Shown: positions 7,225 through 16,460 of the stretch, piece by piece | Position numbering within the stretch: the first letter of the stretch is position 1 | Layout: every line of letters starts with the position of its first letter | Program-made: the position numbers and the translations under genes | Notes under the pieces: generated by a model | Database searches by the model: none | What the model was told of the DNA's origin: nothing | What the model saw: the letters and a program-made list of their open reading frames with translations, nothing else | Origin: SKVR01 sp964491395 | GTDB lineage: Bacteria; Bacteroidota; Bacteroidia; Bacteroidales; UBA7960 | Length of the DNA stretch: 64,000 bases | Assembly (NCBI GenBank): GCA_964491395.1 | Contig: CAZBGI010000004.1 | Span: 1-64,000, forward strand | Direction of reading: 5' to 3'

Positions 7225-9867
7225 TTAAAGTTTTCCTTTAAGTGTAGTAAGCTGTTCTTCCAGTACCTTGATTTTGGATTCAGCATCAGATTGCTTCTTT
7301 TTTTCAATGGCTACAACACTTTCCGGGGCATTTTTGACAAATCTTTCATTGCCCATTTTTTTCATGACAGCAGCAAGAAATCCCTTTTGATATTTGATCT
7401 CCTGCTCGATTTTCGCAATTTCTCCTTCAATGTCGATATCCTGCGATACAGGAACATAAAACTCAGTGGTTTTGATGATAAAATTAAACGCATCCCCGGG
7501 TTTGTCTGCAACGTATTCAATTTTACCCAGGTTGCAAAGCTTGCTTACCAAATTGTCGAAAGTAGTGTCAGGCGCATCTTCATTGTTTTTGCGGATGAGC
7601 AAATCTAAGCTGTGCTTTTGAGCAATTCCTTTTTCCTGCCGCAGGTTCCTGATGGCCATTATAACCTGTGAAGCGAAGTCGAAGCGTGCGAGCATTTTTT
7701 CATCCACAGCCTCCGGCTGTGGAGCCATAGCAATCATTATACTCTCTGGTTCACCTTCAGCACGGATATGTTGGTATATTTCTTCTGAAATGAATGGCAT
7801 AAACGGATGCAGTACTTTCAGCAAGCGAAGGAAGAAACTGATGGTTTGATCATAACTTTCGCGATCGATAGGTTGCTGGTACGCCGGTTTGACCATTTCC
7901 AGGTACCAGGAGCAGAAATCGTCCCATATTAGCTTGTAAACAGCCATCAGGGCATCTGTCATGCGGTATTTGGAAAAATGATCCTCTATCAGAACCAGCG
8001 CTTTGTTAAAGTTGGCTTCAAACCACTCAACAGCTACTTTACTGCTTTGGGGTTGAGCCAGTTTTTCATCTATCTCCCATCCCTGGGTGAGACGAAAAGC
8101 ATTCCAGATTTTATTGCAGAAATTACGTCCCTGCTCGCAAAGACTTTCATCAAAAAGCAAATCGTTACCGGCAGGAGCGGAAAAGAGCATGCCCACCCTT
8201 ACACCGTCGGCTCCGTAATGGTCAATTAGCTTTAACGGATCCGGCGAATTACCCAGTGATTTAGACATTTTACGTCCTTGTTTATCTCTGACAATGCCGT
8301 GGAGATAAACATTTTTAAAGGGTATCTCTTTGCGGTATTCCAATCCGGCCATGATCATACGTGCCACCCAGAAAAACAGAATTTCGGGGGCGGTAACCAT
8401 ATCATCGGTGGGGTAATAATATTTTATATCTTCATTGTCGGGTTTGTTGATGCCATCAAACACAGAAATAGGCCACAACCAGGAACTGAACCACGTGTCA
8501 AGGACATCTTCGTCCTGTTTAAGATCTTCTAATGCCACTGTGCTATTATGCTTTTCCCGGGCTGTTTTCAACGCTTTTTCGGCGGTTTCGGCTACGATTA
8601 CTTCTCCGGTAGGCAGGTACCACGCAGGAATGCGGTGACCCCACCAAAGTTGACGGCTTATACACCAGTCGCGAACATTCTCCATCCAGTGACGATAGAT
8701 GTTCTTCATCCGCTGAGGATAAAACCTGATGGTATCGTTCATTACCACATCAAGAGCAGGTTTTGCCATCTCTTCCATCTTCATGAACCACTGCAAAGAG
8801 AGCTTGGGTTCGATAACTTCATCGGTGCGCTCCGAATATCCGATATTATTGGTGATTTCTTCTACTTTTACCAAATGTCCTTTTTCATCCAGCTTTTTGG
8901 CAATTTTCTTTCTTACCACAAATCTGTCCTCACCGATATAAATTTCCGCTTTTTCATTCAGCGTACCGTCATCATTGAAAATATCAATGATTGGCAGGTT
9001 GTGCTTTATTCCCAGGTTATAGTCGTTGATATCGTGGGCAGGCGTAACTTTCAGGGCCCCTGTGCCAAACTCACGATCCACATATTCATCAAAAATGAAA
9101 GGAATGGGACGGTTGATAAGTGGCACAAGAGCCTTTTTCCCTTTCAAATGCTGAAACCTTTCATCTTCGGGATGCACACAAATCGCCGTATCCCCCAGAA
9201 TAGTTTCAGGGCGGGTAGTGGCAATGGTCACATAATCGTCTTCTGTGCCTTCAATCAGGTAGCGCAGGTAATAAAATTTTGACTGCACCTCTTTATGCAC
9301 TACCTCTTCATCAGAGAGGGCAGTCAGGGCTTTGGGGTCCCAGTTTACCATGCGAACGCCCCTGTAAATAAGTCCTTTGTTATACAAATCCACAAAAGTT
9401 TTGATAACAGATGTGGATAACGTTTCATCCATTGTGAACGCTGTACGGTCCCAGTCGCAGGAGGCTCCGAGCTTTTTCAGCTGCTCCAGGATGATGCCAC
9501 CGTGTTTTTCTTTCCATTCCCAGGCGTGCTCGAGAAATTGTTCCCTGCTCAGGGTATTCTTATCAATTCCTTCTTCCCTGAGTTTGTTTACCACCTTGGC
9601 TTCGGTGGCAATGGAAGCATGATCAGTGCCGGGTACCCAGCAAGCATTTTTCCCCTGCATCCGTGCACGTCGAACCAAAACATCCTGCAGTGTATTATTG
9701 AGCATATGCCCCATGTGCAGCACCCCCGTTACATTGGGTGGTGGAATGGTAATACAATAGGGTTCTCTGTCGTCAGGTGTGGATTTAAAATAGCCTTTCT
9801 CCATCCAGTGTTTGTACCATTTTTCTTCTGTTTGCTTTGGAGTGTACTGCTTGGGAAGTTCCTTCAT
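7225..9867 (-). CDS. valS: Valyl-tRNA synthetase
   Basis: An 880-residue class I aminoacyl-tRNA synthetase that charges tRNA-Val in the cytoplasm. The HIGH-type signature appears as PPPNVTGVLHMGHML (about 43-57) and the KMSKS loop as GRKMSKSLGNSPDP (about 525-540). The editing (CP1) domain lies between them (TTRPETILGDTAICVHP), then the anticodon-binding domain, and a C-terminal coiled coil (about 810-880, IEGEIAKIEQEIKYQKGF) that is diagnostic of ValRS against IleRS/LeuRS. Length is normal. It is a single gene with its own terminator. Confidence 0.97.
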   Translation of the reverse strand: MKELPKQYTPKQTEEKWYKHWMEKGYFKSTPDDREPYCITIPPPNVTGVLHMGHMLNNTLQDVLVRRARMQGKNACWVPGTDHASIATEAKVVNKLREEGIDKNTLSREQFLEHAWEWKEKHGGIILEQLKKLGASCDWDRTAFTMDETLSTSVIKTFVDLYNKGLIYRGVRMVNWDPKALTALSDEEVVHKEVQSKFYYLRYLIEGTEDDYVTIATTRPETILGDTAICVHPEDERFQHLKGKKALVPLINRPIPFIFDEYVDREFGTGALKVTPAHDINDYNLGIKHNLPIIDIFNDDGTLNEKAEIYIGEDRFVVRKKIAKKLDEKGHLVKVEEITNNIGYSERTDEVIEPKLSLQWFMKMEEMAKPALDVVMNDTIRFYPQRMKNIYRHWMENVRDWCISRQLWWGHRIPAWYLPTGEVIVAETAEKALKTAREKHNSTVALEDLKQDEDVLDTWFSSWLWPISVFDGINKPDNEDIKYYYPTDDMVTAPEILFFWVARMIMAGLEYRKEIPFKNVYLHGIVRDKQGRKMSKSLGNSPDPLKLIDHYGADGVRVGMLFSAPAGNDLLFDESLCEQGRNFCNKIWNAFRLTQGWEIDEKLAQPQSSKVAVEWFEANFNKALVLIEDHFSKYRMTDALMAVYKLIWDDFCSWYLEMVKPAYQQPIDRESYDQTISFFLRLLKVLHPFMPFISEEIYQHIRAEGEPESIMIAMAPQPEAVDEKMLARFDFASQVIMAIRNLRQEKGIAQKHSLDLLIRKNNEDAPDTTFDNLVSKLCNLGKIEYVADKPGDAFNFIIKTTEFYVPVSQDIDIEGEIAKIEQEIKYQKGFLAAVMKKMGNERFVKNAPESVVAIEKKKQSDAESKIKVLEEQLTTLKGKL

Positions 9868-10157
9868 GATTAATTATCAATTAATATTATTTATGTCTGT
9901 TGAAAAGTTTTATCGCATCTCTACAAGCTTTGAGAGAGGGTAGAGGTTGTTGCATACGCTTCTTTAAAGCCTTTTTAAACAACCCGCAAAGATAATCAGA
10001 TAATTATTTTTTTGGCCCCTTTACACACATTAACTTTGCCAGAGAATAAGTTCTTTCGGGAATTCATACTATTTTGTCATAAAATAGGTTATTTTATTGT
10101 ACCTATTCTTTCAGATTCAAATTAGAATTTAATTTTTTACAGCTAATACTTAAAAGA

Positions 10158-10913
10158 ATGAACAACAACTTGTTAGCAATCGTTATTTTACAGTTAACTT
10201 TCATGGTTTTCTTTCCGCAGTCATTTACACAGGCACAAGAGAGAGACCCCATGCACCTGCAGGATTTTGATGGATTTTCCAATGCAGAATACGAAACTTA
10301 TCTGGCTGAAGATGGCTGGCCCGCAGAGAAACTCAATACAGGCAAAGATGCAGACTACCTGACAGATGATGAGAAAAATCTGATTCTTGCCATGAATCTC
10401 ACCCGCCATAATCCTCCGAAATACGCAAAGTTATATGTTTATCCGCGGCTCCAGTATTTTGACAATACCTTGTTTCTTTTCCCCGGAAAAACTCCCCAAA
10501 GAACCCGCGAAGGTATAGAAGCAGTGAGGGAACTCTATAGGGAATATCTTGAAACAGACCCGCTGCCTTTGTTCTATCCCTCAGAAGGATTAAGCAAGGC
10601 TTCAGAAGGCCATGCAAAGTATATGAAAAAAACGGGCGCAACCAGTCATGAAGGTGGCGGCGGGATGAGCGCAAGGGTCTCTCGTCATGGCCAGTGGGTA
10701 AGTGGGCTGTCAGAAAACCTTCACTGGGGTACTACCAATGCCCATGAGGCGATTATGAGCCTGATGATTGATGATGGAGTAAAAAATCGTGGTCACAGAA
10801 TGAATCAAATGGACCCATCTTATCGGAAAGTGGGAGTAGCCATTGAGGAACATCCGCAGATGAGACGTTCCTATGTCATTAACTTTGCCGTGGATTTTAT
10901 TGAGAAAGAATAG
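10158..10913 (+). CDS. Secreted CAP-domain (SCP-like) protein
   Basis: A 251-residue protein with an N-terminal signal peptide (MNNNLLAIVILQLTFMVFFP, cleavage near residue 29) and one CAP/SCP domain (about 75-248). Signature pieces: the first helix MNLTRHNPPKYAKLYV, the HEGGGGMSARVSRHG and SGLSENLHWG segments, the GHRMNQMDPSYRKVGVAIE block and the final strand. Bacterial CAP proteins are secreted and their activities are mostly unknown; no lipobox or sorting domain is present, so a periplasmic location is likely. It stands alone, convergent with the DUF4199 gene, and the two share a terminator. Confidence 0.85.
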   Translation: MNNNLLAIVILQLTFMVFFPQSFTQAQERDPMHLQDFDGFSNAEYETYLAEDGWPAEKLNTGKDADYLTDDEKNLILAMNLTRHNPPKYAKLYVYPRLQYFDNTLFLFPGKTPQRTREGIEAVRELYREYLETDPLPLFYPSEGLSKASEGHAKYMKKTGATSHEGGGGMSARVSRHGQWVSGLSENLHWGTTNAHEAIMSLMIDDGVKNRGHRMNQMDPSYRKVGVAIEEHPQMRRSYVINFAVDFIEKE

Positions 10914-10951
10914 CATCAACCAGATAAAGGTATTCTCTCCGGTCTAAAATA

Positions 10952-10996
10952 AAACGGTGCAGAATAAATGCTTCTGCACTTTATTCTGCACCGTTT
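10952..10996. terminator. Bidirectional terminator between convergent genes
   Basis: Perfect 17-bp stem aaacggtgcagaataaa / tttattctgcaccgttt with an 11-base loop, between the CAP gene (plus) and the DUF4199 gene (minus). Confidence 0.9.
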
Positions 10997-11030
10997 GAGT
11001 AATAGGGTTTACAAATTCTTTTATGGAGGA

Positions 11031-11576
11031 TTATTCATCCAGAGCGTTCGGGTCTGTTTTCCTGACAAAAATACCCGCGATAAGTCCGATGATTACTCCC
11101 TGAAGAGCACCACCCAAGGTGCTCATCAATAAGAGGGCAGGAGGCTCCGTCAGACGGTATTGCATTTTCAGAATCCCTTCTGCCATTTCATATTCAATGT
11201 CAGGGTTATTACGGTACAATTGTTTTTCAGCCTCCAATCGGGCTTCTTCCACAAGATCCGGAGAGATATAGCCGTATAAGATAAATGTAAAGATTCCCGT
11301 AATGATACCTGTAAAAAGGCCCACGAGAACACTATATCCTACCACCTGACCATAACTTATAAAGCCTCCGAGGTTCTCATTTCGATAATTGATTACTGCG
11401 TAGATGATACCCCCTATGGTGATGATATAAGATATCCATGTTCCGGCTTTGCTTTGCATATTGCCGGTGAGGTAAAGAATTAAGCTCAGAATTATCAGGG
11501 CTGCTGAAATAATAAGAGAATGAGTAATGGCAGGTTTGAGCATACCTCCCTGCTTGTTGAGTTCAGTGTTTTCCAT
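11031..11576 (-). CDS. DUF4199 integral membrane protein
   Basis: A 181-residue membrane protein with four predicted spans (about 17-39, 43-63, 76-103, 149-171), a charged loop between spans 3 and 4 (about 108-145) and short polar ends. The arrangement and the N-terminal phrase around MLKPAITHSLIIS fit the Bacteroidota-specific DUF4199 family, whose function is unknown. Single gene with the shared terminator downstream. Confidence 0.75.
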   Translation of the reverse strand: MENTELNKQGGMLKPAITHSLIISAALIILSLILYLTGNMQSKAGTWISYIITIGGIIYAVINYRNENLGGFISYGQVVGYSVLVGLFTGIITGIFTFILYGYISPDLVEEARLEAEKQLYRNNPDIEYEMAEGILKMQYRLTEPPALLLMSTLGGALQGVIIGLIAGIFVRKTDPNALDE

Positions 11577-11921
11577 ATTTTTTGGGGATTAATGAATAAT
11601 TACAGAATATTTGAGAATGAATCCAGAAATAATTACATGACAAAAATAATACTTTAGAACATGCATTATATTATTTACACGCAAAGTTTTCCACAAAAAT
11701 TATCGTTAAAAGCATTTTCCGGTCAATTTATCCCTAAAGAAAATAAGAAAGGAATTCCTGGAGAATATTCTTAAACCTGCCCCGCTGAGTTTTTAACAAG
11801 AGGTCACTTGCTGTTGACCAACCAAAGGAGATGGGAATAGATTATAACTTTGTAAAACAAAGAACTCCAGGGATAAATGTCCTTAAAAAAGGAATTTTAC
11901 AAAAAAAAGTTTACCGATACC
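11577..11921. other. Gene-free interval upstream of SRP RNA
   Basis: No gene seen. An open frame that runs through this stretch and the SRP RNA into the transaldolase is an upstream extension without coding character. Confidence 0.5.
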
Positions 11922-11951
11922 TTGCCCTGTCTGCAAATTTTTGTACTTTTG
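11922..11951 (+). promoter_or_regulatory. Promoter of SRP RNA gene
   Basis: TTG at 11922-11924, 19-base spacer, then tacttttg (TAnnTTTG) at 11944-11951. This is the Bacteroidota sigma-ABfr consensus, and the expected start about 6 bases on coincides with the 5' end of the RNA. Confidence 0.75.
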
Positions 11952-11956
11952 CACTC

Positions 11957-12047
11957 GCAAGTCTGGTACGACCAGCTCCTGCTGAACTCCCCCAGGACCG
12001 GAAGGTAGCAAGGGTAGGCGGTCGTAGCGGTGCGATGCCGGGCTTGC
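11957..12047 (+). ncRNA. ffs: Small signal recognition particle RNA (4.5S type)
   Basis: The RNA component of SRP, which binds Ffh and directs co-translational membrane targeting. The conserved domain IV apical region is clear (core ccggaaggtagcaaggg, with the GGAA tetraloop and asymmetric bulge). The ends gcaagtc and ggcttgc pair to close the hairpin, giving about 91 nt, followed by a seven-T run at 12048-12054 that serves as terminator. It lies 53 bp upstream of the transaldolase gene on the same strand. Confidence 0.93.
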
Positions 12048-12100
12048 TTTTTTTATGCCCTTTTCTTTTGTTTACTTTACATCCAATTAAAATAATACCT

Positions 12101-12748
12101 ATGAAGTTTTTTATCGATACAGCCAACCTTGATCAAATCAGGGAAGCCAACGACTTTGGCATTCTTGACGGAGTAACCACCAATCCCTCTTTGATGGCCA
12201 AAGAAGGCATTAAAGGTCATGACAAAGTGATGCAGCATTACGTAGACATTTGCAATATTGTTGATGGAGATGTAAGCGCAGAGGTCATCGCAACAGATTT
12301 TGATGGTATTGTCAAAGAAGGTCTTGCCCTGGCTGAACTGCATCCTCAGATTGTGGTCAAAGTACCCATGATCAAAGAGGGTATCAAAGCCATCCGCTAT
12401 TTTGCCGACAAGGGGATAAAAACCAACTGTACCCTGGTTTTCTCTGCCGGACAAGCTTTGCTGGCTGCAAAAGCCGGTGCTACTTATGTAAGTCCGTTTA
12501 TTGGCAGACTCGATGATATTTCTTATGACGGAGTGGAGTTGATTCAGCAAATTGTAAATATTTATACCCTTCATGGTTTTGAAACAGAGGTGCTGGCGGC
12601 CAGTATCCGCAACAGCATGCACATTATCAAGTGTGCCGAGGCAGGAGCTGATGTTGTAACCTGTCCGCTGGATCCCATTCTGGGTCTTCTGAAACACCCG
12701 CTCACCGATATTGGTTTAGAGAAGTTTCTTGCCGATCACAATAAGTAA
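12101..12748 (+). CDS. Transaldolase / fructose-6-phosphate aldolase-like protein
   Basis: A 215-residue small transaldolase (TalC/FSA subfamily). The start is set at the ATG 12101 (MKFFIDTANLDQIREANDFG), which matches the family N-terminus; a longer upstream frame covers the SRP RNA and is not real. Schiff-base Lys is K87 in VVKVPMIKEG; other family blocks are GVTTNPSLMAKEG (24-36), NCTLVFSAGQALLAAKAGA and SPFIGRLDD. The enzyme belongs to the non-oxidative pentose phosphate route in the cytoplasm; whether it acts as transaldolase or F6P aldolase cannot be decided by eye. A perfect-stem terminator follows. Confidence 0.93.
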   Translation: MKFFIDTANLDQIREANDFGILDGVTTNPSLMAKEGIKGHDKVMQHYVDICNIVDGDVSAEVIATDFDGIVKEGLALAELHPQIVVKVPMIKEGIKAIRYFADKGIKTNCTLVFSAGQALLAAKAGATYVSPFIGRLDDISYDGVELIQQIVNIYTLHGFETEVLAASIRNSMHIIKCAEAGADVVTCPLDPILGLLKHPLTDIGLEKFLADHNK

Positions 12749-12777
12749 ACCTGTTTTTTTTTATAAAAGACTCATTG

Positions 12778-12818
12778 AAGTCACTAAAATACCTTTCATT
12801 AAGCGTATTTTAGTGACT
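12778..12818 (+). terminator. Terminator after transaldolase gene
   Basis: Perfect 15-bp stem aagtcactaaaatac / gtattttagtgactt, then a T run. Confidence 0.88.
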
Positions 12819-13004
12819 TTTTCTTTATATTTTCGCAAGGTAAAACCAATGAATATCTTTTGCTCTTTGTATTGACCGTAAAAAAGGGTCTGGAGATAGC
12901 CGGCTGTTTGGCACTCCATGCTTTCTCTCATGCAACAATGAGGCGGTTTGCTTGTTATAAAATAATATCTTTACCCAAAAAGTATTTGTTTAATTCCGGA
13001 AACC

Positions 13005-14390
13005 ATGGGAAAAAAATTTTTGTTTTTATTAATTACCATTTTAATAGGAGTGTCTTCAGCTTTTTCCTCTCGCGAAGACCGTATAAGCCGCCTGATTGAA
13101 GAAAATCCGGGAAAGGAATTTCTGATATACAAATTTGATATGAAGGAACAAGTTGCAGCACCGATGCTACGTACCACGCAAAAAGCATTTGAAGAAGCCG
13201 ATACATTGGGTGCCGACATAATCCTGATTCATATGAATACGTACGGAGGGCAGGTTGATGTTGCTGACTCCATTCGCACGCGCATCATGCAATCCCGGAT
13301 TCCCGTGATGGTATTTATAGATAACAATGCTGCCTCTGCCGGTGCATTGATATCCATTGCCTCCGATCGTATTTATATGCGATCAGGTGCCAACATGGGT
13401 GCTGCTACCGTAGTAGATCAAACCGGGGAAGTAGTTCCCGATAAATTTCAGTCTTATATGCGTTCTACAATGCGTTCTACGGCTGAAGCCAAAGACAGAG
13501 ACCCCGATATTGCTCAGGCCATGGTGGATCCGTCCATTGAAATTGATGGAGTAACAGAAGAGGGGAAAGTACTTACTTTTACCACTTCTGAGGCTATGCG
13601 CTGGGGATTCTGTGAAGGCATGGCTGAAAGCATTGATGAGGTAATTGAACTTGCAGGCATTGAAAATTATTCCATCACAGAGCAGCAAATTACCGGCACA
13701 GACAAAATAATCAATTTTCTGATTCATCCTGTGGTGAGTGGCTTGCTCATTATGCTTATTCTCGGGGGCATATACTTTGAATTGCAAACTCCCGGTATTG
13801 GTTTTCCTATTATTATGGCCTTAGCTGCAGCGCTGCTTTATTTTGCTCCCTTGTACCTGGAAGGTCTTACCTCGCATTGGGAAATTATCATCTTTGTACT
13901 GGGACTTGTATTAGTAGCTTTGGAGATATTTGTAATTCCCGGTTTTGGGGTGGCAGGTGTAACCGGGATTGTATTTGTAATTTCCGGCCTTGCTCTTGCT
14001 ATGGTAGGCAACCAGGGCCCCGACTTTACCGGTGTGTCCATGAGCGAAATCAGCCAGGCATTCCTTATTGTTATCATTGCCTTTTTCCTTTCTCTTTCTA
14101 CTTCATTCTATATCGGAGCCAGGATAATTACCTCCAGAGGTAGGATTGGCAATACTTTGGCGCTGAATACCATACAGGATACTTCCGCAGGGTATTCTAC
14201 TATTAATGTACGAATGCGGGATTTGAAGGGGAAAACCGGGGTGGCTTATACTATGCTGAGGCCCAGTGGGAAAGTTGAGATAGAGGATGATATATATGAT
14301 GCTACTGCTCTGACAGGCTATATTGACAAAGGAGAGTCTGTTAAAGTGGTTAAATATGAAACTTCCCAGATTTTTGTCGTTAAGATATAA
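13005..14390 (+). CDS. nfeD: NfeD family membrane serine protease-like protein
   Basis: A 461-residue long-form NfeD protein. Signal peptide 1-21, then a ClpP/SppA-type protease domain (about 40-215) with IHMNTYGGQVDVADSI and the nucleophile S111 in DNNAASAGALI, four to five membrane spans (about 235-375), and a C-terminal OB-fold NfeD domain (about 385-461). Long NfeD proteins cleave or regulate stomatin/flotillin-type membrane partners; no stomatin gene is adjacent here, which is unusual because they are often paired. It is the first gene of a close co-directional group, ten bases before the macro-domain gene. Confidence 0.88.
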   Translation: MGKKFLFLLITILIGVSSAFSSREDRISRLIEENPGKEFLIYKFDMKEQVAAPMLRTTQKAFEEADTLGADIILIHMNTYGGQVDVADSIRTRIMQSRIPVMVFIDNNAASAGALISIASDRIYMRSGANMGAATVVDQTGEVVPDKFQSYMRSTMRSTAEAKDRDPDIAQAMVDPSIEIDGVTEEGKVLTFTTSEAMRWGFCEGMAESIDEVIELAGIENYSITEQQITGTDKIINFLIHPVVSGLLIMLILGGIYFELQTPGIGFPIIMALAAALLYFAPLYLEGLTSHWEIIIFVLGLVLVALEIFVIPGFGVAGVTGIVFVISGLALAMVGNQGPDFTGVSMSEISQAFLIVIIAFFLSLSTSFYIGARIITSRGRIGNTLALNTIQDTSAGYSTINVRMRDLKGKTGVAYTMLRPSGKVEIEDDIYDATALTGYIDKGESVKVVKYETSQIFVVKI

Positions 14391-14400
14391 GAAGAACTCT

Positions 14401-14937
14401 ATGAAAAAAGAACAGATTATTAACGGAAATGTATCTCTTGAGGTATCACTGGGAGATATTGTTATGCAAAAAGACATGGACGCTGTTGCAAATGCTGCCA
14501 ATGCTTTTCTAAGAATAGGAGGAGGGGTGGCAGGAGCTATTCATAAAGCAGCAGGACCTGAACTGGAAAAAGAAGCGGCTGCCAAAGGCCCCATTAAACC
14601 GGGTGAAGCAGTGATTACCCGGGCTTACAATTTACCTAATAAATACGTTATTCATATACTGGGACCTGTTTATGAAAGAGACGTGCCACACGATAAATAC
14701 CTGGCCGATTGTTACCGCAACGCCCTGGATTTGTGTGAGCAGTATAAGCTGGAAAGTATTGCTTTTCCTGCTGTTTCAACCGGTGCATTTGGTTATCCTG
14801 TTGAAGAAGCTGCTCCGGTGGCCCTGAAAGCTATTTATGCTAAAATGCCTTCACTTACATCAGTAAAAAGAATCAGGCTGGTAGTTTTCAAAGAGAAAGA
14901 CTATCAGGCACACATCAAGGCCCTAAAAAAACTATAA
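14401..14937 (+). CDS. Macro-domain protein (ADP-ribose / O-acetyl-ADP-ribose hydrolase)
   Basis: A 178-residue single macro domain. Start at ATG 14401 (MKKEQIINGNVSLEVSLGDI), ten bases after nfeD; an in-frame extension inside nfeD is not credible. Signature parts: GDIVMQKDMDAVANAANAFL (MacroD-type Asn), the GGGVAGAIHKAAG loop and AFPAVSTGAFGYPVEEAAPVAL. These fit enzymes that hydrolyse O-acetyl-ADP-ribose or ADP-ribosyl groups and act in the cytoplasm. The next two genes are NAD salvage enzymes, so a role in ADP-ribose turnover linked to NAD recycling is a reasonable inference. Confidence 0.88.
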   Translation: MKKEQIINGNVSLEVSLGDIVMQKDMDAVANAANAFLRIGGGVAGAIHKAAGPELEKEAAAKGPIKPGEAVITRAYNLPNKYVIHILGPVYERDVPHDKYLADCYRNALDLCEQYKLESIAFPAVSTGAFGYPVEEAAPVALKAIYAKMPSLTSVKRIRLVVFKEKDYQAHIKALKKL

Positions 14938-14963
14938 TTTACTGTTTCAGAAATTTCTCAATA

Positions 14964-16370
14964 ATGTTTTACAATACTCCAGTTTCGCCACTGTATACTG
15001 ACTTGTATCAGCTTACAATGGCCCAGTCTTATTTTCTCAACGGCATGCATACCCAGCCTGCCGGGTTCGACTATTTCTTCAGAAGAATTCCTTATAAAGG
15101 AGGATATGTTGTTTTTGCAGGGCTGCAGGAATTTCTGCAATATGTAAAGAACATGAGATTCCATGATACCGATCTGGAGTTTCTGAGCAACAATGGGTTT
15201 GATAAGAACTTTCTTGATTACCTGGAAGACTTTTCTTTCCGGGGAGATATTAACGCTGCGCGGGAAGGGGATGTTGTTTTTCCATTTGAGCCTGTGGCAA
15301 GAGTAGAGGGCAATTTGCTGGAAACGCAGTTGATAGAAACCCTCTTGCTTAATATCCTTAACTTTCAGTCGCTTATTGCTACCAAGGCCAGCCGAATCCG
15401 TTATGCTGCCGGCAAAGGTATTTTAAGTGATTTTGGACTGAGACGCTCGCAGTCTTTTGGAGGTTTGCAGGCCTCAAGAGCTGCTGTAATAGGAGGGTTT
15501 AACAGTACTTCAAATGTTCTGGCTTCTCAGCAGTATAAAATACCCCATGTAGGAACCATGGCGCACAGTTTCATTGAGAGTTTTGGAGATGAAGAAGCTG
15601 CCTTCAGAGCCTATGCAGATTCGTTTCCTGACAACAGTGTGTTCCTTGTGGATACCTATAGTACCCTTTTCAGCGGTATGCCCAAAGCCATTAAAATTGC
15701 CAAGGAGATGCAACGCAACGGCAAAAGCCTCAAGGGTATCAGGCTGGATAGTGGGGACCTGGCCTACCTATCCAAGAAGGCACGGGAAATGCTTGATTAT
15801 GAAGGATTGGAAGATGTTAAAATTGTTGTTTCTAATCAACTTGACGAATATGTAATAAAAAGTTTGAAGGAACAAGAAGCACCCATCGATATTTTTGGTG
15901 TAGGGACGAGCATGATTACCGGAAAGCCTGAAGCAGCGCTTGATGGAGTGTATAAGCTTTCGCATGTAAATGAAAATCCCGTGTTGAAAATTTCCGATAA
16001 CCTGCAAAAAACCACCCTTCCGGGCAGAAAGAAAGTACTAAGGTATTTTGACAGAGAGGGATTGTTCATGGGAGATGCCATTGTTATGGCCAGTGAAACT
16101 GATCCCGAAATCATGATCAATCCTTTCGAAAAGCATAAATCAATGTCGTTGGTTGGCTTTAAATGTGAAGAATTATATCACCAGGCCATGAAAAATGGTG
16201 AAATTTTGAGCCCACAGGAAACACCCCTTGAGATACATGAACGGTTAAAAAAGCGTCTGAATTTATTACCCATTGAGCATCAGCGCTTTGACTTTCCTCA
16301 TATTTACAAGGTGGGAATAAGCGATAAGCTGTTGAAAGTCAGGGATGAATTACTTATGAAGCACAAGTAA
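14964..16370 (+). CDS. pncB: Nicotinate phosphoribosyltransferase
   Basis: A 468-residue enzyme that converts nicotinate and PRPP to nicotinate mononucleotide in the Preiss-Handler NAD salvage pathway. The N-terminus PLYTDLYQLTMAQSYF, the middle block DFGLRRSQSFGG (about 152-163), the GIRLDSGDLAYLSKKAR segment and FGVGTSMITG are family landmarks. The His that is phosphorylated in related enzymes falls in GTMAHSFIESFGDE. The length fits the family. It sits between the macro-domain gene (26 bp upstream) and pncA (90 bp downstream), forming an NAD salvage pair with pncA. Confidence 0.95.
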   Translation: MFYNTPVSPLYTDLYQLTMAQSYFLNGMHTQPAGFDYFFRRIPYKGGYVVFAGLQEFLQYVKNMRFHDTDLEFLSNNGFDKNFLDYLEDFSFRGDINAAREGDVVFPFEPVARVEGNLLETQLIETLLLNILNFQSLIATKASRIRYAAGKGILSDFGLRRSQSFGGLQASRAAVIGGFNSTSNVLASQQYKIPHVGTMAHSFIESFGDEEAAFRAYADSFPDNSVFLVDTYSTLFSGMPKAIKIAKEMQRNGKSLKGIRLDSGDLAYLSKKAREMLDYEGLEDVKIVVSNQLDEYVIKSLKEQEAPIDIFGVGTSMITGKPEAALDGVYKLSHVNENPVLKISDNLQKTTLPGRKKVLRYFDREGLFMGDAIVMASETDPEIMINPFEKHKSMSLVGFKCEELYHQAMKNGEILSPQETPLEIHERLKKRLNLLPIEHQRFDFPHIYKVGISDKLLKVRDELLMKHK

Positions 16371-16460
16371 AAGTATAACATCCCTTGCTCATGAGCTATG
16401 GAAACCTTTTTGTGCGGTCTGAGAAAAATGTTGCTAATTCTAATATGAAATTTATTTACT

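Noticed and set aside
11831..12100. Upstream extension of the transaldolase frame by 90 codons
   Set aside because: It runs through the SRP RNA gene and its promoter; the family N-terminus begins at 12101.
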